Positions 55,991-64,000 of a stretch of DNA of 64,000 nt are shown piece after piece. Both the position numbers and the translations under genes were made by a program. Position 1 is the stretch's first letter; each line of letters begins with the position of its first letter. Source of the stretch: Rhizomucor pusillus (taxonomy: Eukaryota; Mucoromycota; Mucoromycetes; Mucorales; Lichtheimiaceae); NCBI GenBank assembly GCA_900175165.2, contig FWWN02000704.1, positions 124,001 to 188,000 on the forward strand. The letters run 5' to 3'. Below the pieces are notes generated by a model. It did no database searches and was not told the DNA's origin. It worked only from the letters and a program-made list of their open reading frames with translations.

Positions 55991-57378
55991 ATGGTCTCCA
56001 TGTCACCACATGCAGAGGAATTTACACAGCAGCGTCCATTCAGGATTAGAAAGTCTTTGAGGGAGCTTATTCATCGACCAAAGTTACGAAAGCAACAGAA
56101 AGATCTCTCGCTGCCTCTGCCTTCATTGCCGGACGGAAGTAACAGCGCACACGACGAGTACGTCTATGACATCCTTTATGAATGCCAGCGCGGGTACGAT
56201 AGTAGCCATACGCACGTATATTTTACGGTGATAATTTAATCATTCATTACAGATCATGGATAGTCGGCTACAGCTCAAAAACGTACGTGACAGATTACGA
56301 CATCGTGTTCACAGAGCAGGTTCTTAGCATGTATTTTTCACAGACTTCTCCAATTCGACCCTGATCCTTGGTGCGACGCAAACATGCAGTAAGGATGCAT
56401 ACATGTCTTCCCATAATGGTTTGCAGCAGCGGGAAATTTTGACCACTATTGCCAGATTCACACCCATGGATCCTTCCACCTATCAGTTGCCAGACCCGAG
56501 TTGGGAATGGGTAAGTAGTATGCATTCCATCAATGCATGCAAAAAGGCTGGTTCATAATTTCCTGCTCTGAACTCACAGGTCAGCAAGGAATGGATGGTT
56601 GACATGTCAGGAGACGTCGATGAATGTGAGTCGTTGGGAAACGGCGGCATTATTTTTTATTGACTTGCCTATTTTAGCTGGTTGGCAGTATGCTTTGAAG
56701 TTCCACGGCGCCGTTTGGCACGGTGAGGGGTTCAAACAAATGTGGAATAACGTACGATTATTGCTGACAGGACAGAAATGTAGGAAACTACAAGCATTTT
56801 CGATCGTTTGTTCGTCGACGGCGATGGATACGGCTCCGTCATCGAAAGAAAGCTCTCGAGAGACCAAAGCCGCTGCAGCAACAATCATCGAACGCCAATG
56901 ATGTACAAAACGGTGGTTCAGAGCACCAGGAAACTGTATCCACCAGTAAACAGAATATAGATCAAAGTCAGCTACTGCAGCAGTTAAAACAGTGCCGATT
57001 GGATCGCGAACGCTTAAGCATCTTAAACAACGCGTTGCAACACGAATACGCAGCGCAAGAGCTTGCAAAGCAGGTAAATTAAAAGTATACCAGGAAGTTG
57101 CTGAAGCAAATTCTAATCCTGCCTGACTTCAGGCCAAAGATATTTTGAACACATTGGATTTTGAAGCGTCAAAGTGCGCATTTTTGAAGGTAGGATGTAT
57201 TTCACGGACGTACAAACAGCTGAAATTCACTGTAAATGATCCGTAGCAACTCCATCCAATATTCCAGAAGAGCGAGAAGTCACCAGCATTAACCAGTCAC
57301 CAGTTACAGGCCCTTCAGTCACTCAAGTTCTATACTGACATGGAGAAACTTGTAGATACAAGCAACAGCAATCTATAA
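55991..57378 (+). CDS. Dysferlin-domain (DysFN/DysFC) protein with coiled coil
   Basis: Nine exons: 55991-56193, 56253-56282 (30 nt), 56344-56388, 56456-56510, 56580-56625, 56678-56722, 56784-57073, 57133-57189, 57247-57378; 300 residues. The N-terminal DysFN part is YECQRGSWIVGYSSKTLLQF with DPDPWCD. The DysFC part is LPDPSWEWVSKEWMVDMSGD, then WQYALKFHGAVWHG and FVRRRRWIR. Both match the Trp-rich dysferlin/peroxin repeats found in TECPR1, Pex30-group proteins and the sporulation/meiosis proteins Spo73/Mug65. A C-terminal helix (QLLQQLKQCRLDRERLSILN) looks like a coiled coil. No transmembrane segment is seen, so it is closer to Spo73/Mug65 than to Pex30. The likely role is membrane-contact or lipid related. 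Confidence 0.88.
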
Positions 57379-57534
57379 GACACTTACTGCAACGCATATG
57401 GTTCGCACAATGCACTCTATCTCAACACATCCTCCTTATAAACACTACTCCTATACCCAGAAAGTCACTACACAGCCGACTTGCATCAGTGGCGATTCAA
57501 ATTAGCTTTATTGTTGCAGCATTGTCCAAGCAAC

Positions 57535-58295
57535 TTAGTAGAAGAAACCAAGGATCTTGCCACCTGAGATAATATATACGCGTGAGATACATTGTCGACC
57601 CCTATCAATTTTATATTCTCATATTTACCAGCGTGCTTGCGACGAGCCTCTTCGTGGTCCATGATACCAGCGGAGGTGGTCAAGACAAGGAAACCGAATT
57701 GACGGGAGGGCAACAAGTTGGAGGTCCACTTCTCGAGTTCGCTAAGCTTGATGTTGAAGCGGGGAGAAATGACACCGCACTTGTTCAAACGGCCGTTGAG
57801 CTGAATGACGATCTTGCCGGAACGGTGGTCATCGATCTCCTCGAATTCGCCAATGTAACCTATTCAATCCCCGAGATAATTAGGTATGCAAATTCTAACT
57901 CGGGAAGCAACTCGTTCTTCTCGACACGAAGGAAGAAATCCCGAATTGTAAGATATGTTTCGCCTATCGCAGCAGGAAGCAGCCACAGCATTGCATGCTA
58001 TCCGAAACGTGGACAGACGACTTTGATTTCCCGTTGTATTAAAATCCAAAAGTTGTGGGGTTTCCAACTTGAGGACAGTTATGTCAACGGTTGCGTGAAT
58101 TCGGTCTCCTCTTCCTCGTGCCCTGAGACGAGCTTTGAAATTCATTAATAAAACAGACTTACCGTGCTTCTGCATGACAGAAAGGAACTTGACAATGACC
58201 TTGGAAGAAGGACGGATCATGACCTGTCGCTTACCGCGACGCTCAGCGTTGTTGATGCTGTTCAAGCAGTCGTTAAGAACGGAGACGCGAACCAT
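57535..58295 (-). CDS. RPS22: 40S ribosomal protein uS8 (S15a/Rps22)
   Basis: Three exons (58295-58163, 57859-57629, 57563-57535) give exactly 130 residues, the universal eukaryotic length. Seen: [80 protein letters not shown], and the end GGKILGFFY. Intron 1 is about 303 nt, four to five times the local norm. The gene is convergent with the dysferlin-domain gene. Confidence 0.97.
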
Positions 58296-59906
58296 TTTGT
58301 AATGAGCAAGACAAGCTAGATTGTACGGTTGGTGAGCAAATGTGCCGAGCGTGCATAGTTTCGAGAGATATCATGGGTATTCAGTGCAGATTGATGTGGG
58401 TCATGTTTTATAGCTAGGAATGAATGGATGGATGGATGGGTTTAGGCACATACCTGGAGCCGAAAAAGAGGGAGTTCGATGGATGGCAGGATGCAAGAAG
58501 CCATCAGCAGCGGCAAGTTGCTGAGCTACAAATTGTACCCAAATTTGGGAGGAAGGTCTGTCAAGAAACGGTATAGACGATGTACATTACATGTGTATGT
58601 AGAGCTTCATTGAGGTTCGATACGTAAGAAATCAGAAAACGCTAAGATAGCTTTCAAAGAGAAACATTGTTTGATAGAAGCCATTTCATTCTCCTTCGCA
58701 TACGCAATCCTTCTTTCTTCCACTCTTCTTCCTTCTCGTTTGTATCTTTCATGGATATAAATCTGCTTCTAAACCCTCAACAGAACGACCAAACCAAGAC
58801 CAGAATCAGATAGCGTTCATTTATTTGCATTTTCTGGTCAAACGAGGGCGCAACACGCATATGCATTGACGGAATGTGTTGATCATGACGGAGGAAGTGT
58901 GGTACGTGATATGCTTCTTTGAGAGTCTTAATATTCTGTATCAACAGGTTACATTGAACTAGATATTAAGACGTGATATCGTTGGCTGTACGCATATACG
59001 AAGAATATTACGACTGTATATGGAGGCCGGCAATAACTCAACACCATTGTCTATGCGGCGAGGACTTTAAGGACCTGTTCACATCATTTGTTCTGGGCTG
59101 TAAGGTAATCCTTTCTGAGCTTTCCCAGGTTGGTATGTAAATATTTCCTCTTTGCTGACCCCAGATATTTTAGGATCCCCCAGGCAGTCGCTTGTACAGT
59201 TTGTCAACGTTAATATAGCATTGTAGCAACTAGCCTTTTTAGCATTATATCGCCCTTTTTAGCCGATAGTCCAGCAAGTCGATCAAATGCTCCCTTTATT
59301 CCATCATTATTCATCCTGTTACGATGCATGTTTAATAGATCCACGTGGACTTGCCCCTGATTTCTTCCATCATTGTTTGTGTCGGATACCTTTTACTTTT
59401 GATGTAGCAAGTCGCATGCTATAAATAAGCTGGTAATGTGCTTGCGAATTCTTGTAAACCAAGATACTGCGAGATTTTCCAAGTTACTATAGGTGAAACA
59501 CACTTTATTCCTGCCATCCATTATAAAATAGGGAGTCTGTTAATTGGGGAGGGCTGTCTTATTATTGTCTTTCATATCTCATTCTTCAGTTGATGCATAC
59601 TTAGAGGGAAAGCTGGCATAGACATCGTATCCCAAGGTAAATTTGCAATGCTATATTAAATCATTTTCATAATGAAATGAGCAGCATATAGAATAACTTA
59701 TTTAGAGATGATGGGCTAAGGAGGGCACTTTGCAGGGAAGTGAACTCTGTTGTGTGCATTGGCCGAAAGTATCCATGCAGAACACAAGAATGGAATGCTT
59801 TCAGGTCGGTGATGAAAATTCGCAGCACTTCTTTGTTACGAAGCATGCAAGAGGATTCTGTGGCGAATGGATCGCCCAATGGCAGTAAGCTCGAGGAAGG
59901 CATTGC
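58296..59906. other. Divergent region uS8 / RdRP
   Basis: 1.6 kb with no recognisable gene. It includes a short GGAT/ATGG tandem repeat at about 58424-58440. It must contain the uS8 and RdRP promoters. Confidence 0.4.
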
Positions 59907-62900
59907 ATGTTAAAAGAAACAGCTTCGACTCATGTAGAAACCTTAGATTGGCCTCGCAATTACGGATCATACTCGTCAATATCTCACGGAGCACTTATTC
60001 CGGTTCCTTCTTCCGTCGACGAACGGTGTATTCTAATAAGCGGACTGAATCCACAGACGATTGCTGACACGATTGGCTCTGTATTCGGCAAGTTTGGTGA
60101 GGTAGAACGGGTCCAAATTGATACAGATGATTCAGGGCAGTCCAAACGCACTGCGGTCGTCCTATTTGCGTAAGTTTCCATCAAGAAAAATGCTGCCACG
60201 ATACAGATATCGCCCTGACAGCTCAGATGATGCAGACGAACGCCGGCTCGACTTGATTTCATCAAGTTACCAATGAGGATCGATGGTTGTCCTGTGAAAA
60301 TGAATTTTGCACCTCGAGATTTTGCTTTCACATATGAGTGGAAAGAGCCCCGTCGATCAGTGAACAGTTCCAGGGTGAATGCGAAACGATTCTCTCTGGG
60401 CGTAATGGCTGCGCCAAAAACTTATGCTGAAATGTGGTCTACTGAAAACAACATCCTGTATGTCATTGATTACGAGGCTCGGCAGATGCAAGTTATCTTC
60501 GGACATTTGGGCCAAAAATATCGCATGGAAATCGGCTTCAAGGATCTCGAAAGCGATATTAAGATGGAACGAGACGATTTTTCTACCAGCTTTACTATTC
60601 AACAGCGCTATCCACCGCGCATGTGGCGTCAGAAGCTAGTCAGCGAGGGTCCAGCCTCATCGCAAGCAACCAAAACATCATTCGCAAAAGTGTGGGAGCG
60701 TGTGTTGGATATACCTCTAAATCAAGAGGCTGCAAAGCGATTCGAAGCAGAGACAAAAAACGGAATGCGTGTCGGGCTTATGCCAATGTGTTCAACAAAT
60801 GTCATCAATCTTGGACGTTGGCTTACTTTCCGTCTCGAATTTGAACCTGACGGCAGACGACAAAAATACTTTGACGACATGCTACGCGATGCTGCCAGCT
60901 ACAATCTCATCCCACATAACTATGACCAACAACAACGACGCCCATCACCGCTACGTGTAATATCAGCATCTTCGTTGCCTGATATCCACAACCACATATA
61001 TCGAGCAAATCACATTCCGTCATTCGACGTCCTGTATTTTCTTGAAGCCGCTATTTCTGCGAGATGCATAGAGGAGATCAACTTGGATGATGACTTTTAC
61101 GACAACTTGATACGAATTGGAAGAATAGATCCTGCTTACGCCCTGGGAATTCTTTCAATGATGATTGATGAAAATAAGCGCATCTGGAGACCGCTAGAAT
61201 ACTGCTTGGAGATTTTTGAAAAGAAGCGATCCAAAGTCGTCTTGCAGCCAAAGATACCGGAACACTGTATACCCGTCCGTAAAATCGTAGTGTCGCCGAC
61301 ATCTTTGTATTTACAACCACCAGTTACCGAAGTAACGAACCGAGTCGTGCGACATTTTCGAGAACATGCAGATCGTTTTCTGCGAGTACAGTTTGTCGAC
61401 GAAGGAATGAGACGAATCAGTGCTTCTTTCGGCGGCGAAAATAACGATGCGATTTATAACCGTATTTACAAGGCTTTGAAAAATGGCATCCAAGTTGGTT
61501 CCAGAAGATACGACTTTTTGGCGTTCTCCAGCTCTCAGCTTCGAGGACATGGATGTTGGTTCTTTGCGCCAACACCGAAGCTGAACGCGAATAAAATACG
61601 TGAATGGATGGGCACGTTTTCTCACGTAAAAATTGTAGCCAAACATGCTGTCCGAATGGGTCAGGTAACTTACTTACTTCTTATTTGCCCAACTCGGATG
61701 TTAACGCATCGATGCAGTGTTTCTCATCGACTATGCCGACGACGACCTTGGAGCCTGAAGAAGTCGAATACATTGAAGATGTTGTGCGCAACGGTTATAC
61801 ATTCTCGGATGGTGTTGGCAAAATATCGCCATCGCTGGCGAGGGAAGTCGCACAGCTGCTCAATTTGGAACAAACTCCTAGCTGCATACAATTTCGACTC
61901 GGCGGTGCTAAAGGCGTCTTGTCTATATCCAATTACTTGAAAGGACGAAAGATCCAACTACGTCCTAGTCAAATCAAGTTCGAATCGCCACATACCGTCT
62001 TGGAAGTAATTCGTACTTCAACGTTCCTTCCTGCGTATCTAAATCGGCAAGCTATCGTACTGCTATCCGCTTTAGGAATCAAGGATGAAGTATTCATGAA
62101 TATGACGAACAACATGCTTGATGCTATGAACAAGATGTTACGAAACCCATCGACCGCCATCAAAATGATCTGTGAGAATATGGATGAATACGGCTCAGCT
62201 CGATCTATGGCGCAGATTATCGGCTCCGGCTTTTTAGAGCGGCACGATCCATACATCACCAACTTGATCAATCTGTTCCGGGTCAGCCGGATGAAAGATC
62301 TCAAGGAAAAAGCACGCATCCATGTTCCGAACGGTGCGTTTTTACTCGGTATCTTGGATGAAACAGGCACATTGGAGGAGAATGAAATATTCTGCCAAGT
62401 CTCTGTCAACAACAATACAACTTCTGGAAACGGCGGTCATCGGCGCAAAGTGATTACAGGAGAATGCATTATATTTCGCAATCCATGCTTCCATCCGGGA
62501 GATATTCGAGTTGTGACAGCAGTCGACAATCCCAAACTGAAGCATTTGGTGGATGTCATTGTATTTCCTTCAAAAGGTTTCAGAGACATTCCCAGTATGC
62601 TTTCCGGAGGCGACCTCGACGGTGATGATTACACGTAAGTCCGCTGTCCGCTTTCCGCTTTGCGTAGACTTTGATGTTGGTTGCTTACGAGATGTATAGT
62701 GTCATATGGGATCCTATTCTCATGCCACCTACACGAAATTACACACCTTTTAGCTACGCGAGCGAAGAACCACTCACAGTCGATCAAGTCAAAATATCTC
62801 ACATCCAGAAATTTTTTGTCAACTATATTAATAATGATAATCTTGGTCAAATCGCTAATGCGCACTTGGCCACGGCGGATGCATCTCCCATGGGGGCGCT

Positions 62901-64000
62901 GGATGGGCGCTGTCTCCGCTTAGCACAGCTGCATTCGTCCGCAGTAGGTATGCGTTTGCATTTGTAATATTCCTTTTTTCCTAGTCGAGATAGTAACGAT
63001 TATTACATAGATTTTCCAAAGACGGGCAAACCCGCAAAGTTTGATAGCGATTTGCGAGTGCGCATGTTCCCTGATTTCATGCAAAAGAAAGACAAAGAGA
63101 CGTATATATCAAAGAAAGTGCTGGGTCGCATCTACCGAGCTATCAATTTGGACGATTATGAAAACTACAAGACAAAGCTGCTCGATGATACGGAATTTGA
63201 TCCACGGATGCGTGTAGACGGCATGGAACGATACATTGCGGAAGCACGAGAACTGCGAGCACGATACAACCGAGACGTTACCTCTCTCATGAATCAATAT
63301 GGTATCTCCACAGAGGCCGAACTGCTTTCAGGTTTTGTCATGGATTGGAGCAAAAAGGCAAATACCCGAAAGAGTACCTACGATATGACGAAGCAGACAA
63401 TGAAGATAGTGTCGCGATTGAGGGAAGAGTATCAGAATGAATTTGAGAGAGAATTTCGAGCAGAAGGCACCAATGTTGTCAAGCGAGATGCACGCACACA
63501 ACTTGATGCCAAGGCTGCTGCGTGGTATTATGTCACATATCATCCCGAAGAACGTCGACGCGACGTTAGTCCTGAGGGCAAGCTTTTAGGATTCCCCTGG
63601 ACTGTATACCCTTATGTTTGCGATATTGCGCGACGGAATACACAACGTAAAGTCGAATCTTGGATGTTGGATGCGTTTGACGAACGAGTCATTGAAGAGC
63701 ATCGTCGGGCTGGTACCGGTATATCGCGGATTCAAGTACTTTCCACTCAAATCGAGGACGACGAAGGAGATAGCAGTGATGATGGTATCGAAGATGAAGA
63801 AGAGGAAGAGGAAGACGAGGAAGATTTCCCGCATCCAACGCTTGAGATCAAGCTGAGCGATTTAGGCCTATCCATTGAAAATGCTAACACGCTTGTGGCG
63901 CGGGATCAGGAGAATGCGACAAGTACAGACAAGAAAAATAATGCATCCTTCCCTCCTTTGCCCCCCATGGAAGATGCTGTGCATCTATCGGCCAACCAAA
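59907..64000 (+). CDS. Cellular RNA-dependent RNA polymerase with N-terminal RRM (3' end beyond window)
   Basis: RNA-silencing RdRP that makes dsRNA for Dicer. Exons: 59907-60169, 60236-61664, 61718-62634, 62700-62947, 63011 to the window end; at least 1282 residues. An RRM-like fold comes first (ERCILISGLNPQTIADTIGS, FGKFGEVERVQI, ...CPVKMNFAPRDF). The eukaryotic RdRP core follows: FSDGVGKISPSLAREVAQLL, QFRLGGAKGVLSI, RPSQIKFES, HVPNGAFLLGILDETGTLEE and the catalytic DLDGD (SGGDLDGDDYTVIWDP). C-terminal to it are the SPEGKLLGFPW motif and an acidic run (EDEEEEEEDEEDF). Exon 2 starts at GATGCAG|ACGAACG; an upstream AG would leave in-frame stops. The start ATG is the least certain point. Confidence 0.94.

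Noticed and set aside
57864..58148. Protein-coding content in uS8 intron 1
   Set aside because: Open frames exist on both strands but have no conserved signature, and uS8 is complete at 130 residues without them.

Overview
This is nuclear DNA of a filamentous fungus, most likely an early-diverging one (Mucoromycota, probably Mucorales; inferred from gene content, not from any database search). The evidence is dense short introns (about 45-75 nt, TNCTAAY-like branch sites, GT..AG), single eukaryotic genes on both strands, an RNF220-type E3 ligase, a dysferlin-domain protein, an RRM-containing cellular RNA-dependent RNA polymerase, and decayed Tc1/mariner and MULE-type transposons. No bacterial operons, tRNA, rRNA or CRISPR were found.

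Layout. 1-14 kb: ZPR1 (-, its 3' part lies beyond the window), a mitochondrial rhodanese (-), ubiquilin/Dsk2 (+), WDR24/Sea2 (+), an RNF220-like E3 (-), PCF11 (-) and an MGST3-like MAPEG protein (-). 14-18.4 kb: gene-poor, with old coding remnants and a broken Tc1-like transposase that carries a 32-N gap. 18.4-26 kb: VPS26 (+), a Dnf-type P4-ATPase (-) and ribosomal protein eL24 (-). 26-29.2 kb: broken coding remnants. 29.2-31.3 kb: a Sod2/Nha1-type sodium/proton antiporter (+). 31.3-36.7 kb: gene-poor, with a MULE transposase remnant. 36.7-64 kb: a tiny GAT-domain protein (+), a glutamine-rich orphan (+), NADPH-cytochrome P450 reductase (-), SF3A3 (-), NAA35 (+), CPSF2 (-) head-to-head with COA4 (+), a RasGEF (-), a dysferlin-domain protein (+), ribosomal protein uS8 (-) and an RdRP (+, runs off the window end).

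I reconstructed exon chains by hand for 21 genes. For the 19 genes whose two ends both lie inside the window, the summed coding length is an exact multiple of three. Two gene-structure observations follow. First, eL24 can only be kept in frame by a one-nucleotide micro-exon (position 25727) between two normal-sized introns. Second, 8 of about 122 introns need a GC rather than GT donor (six are GCAAGT), and three of these are in NAA35 alone; this is well above the roughly 1% usually quoted for GC-AG introns.

Functionally the genes are mostly housekeeping: 3'-end mRNA processing (PCF11, CPSF2), splicing (SF3A3), ribosome (eL24, uS8), N-terminal acetylation (NAA35), proteasome shuttling and ubiquitin (Dsk2, RNF220-like), TORC1 control (WDR24), endosome and membrane traffic (VPS26, P4-ATPase, GAT protein, dysferlin protein), ion homeostasis, Ras signalling and RNA silencing. 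They are not an operon-like pathway; neighbours share mainly close spacing and divergent promoters.
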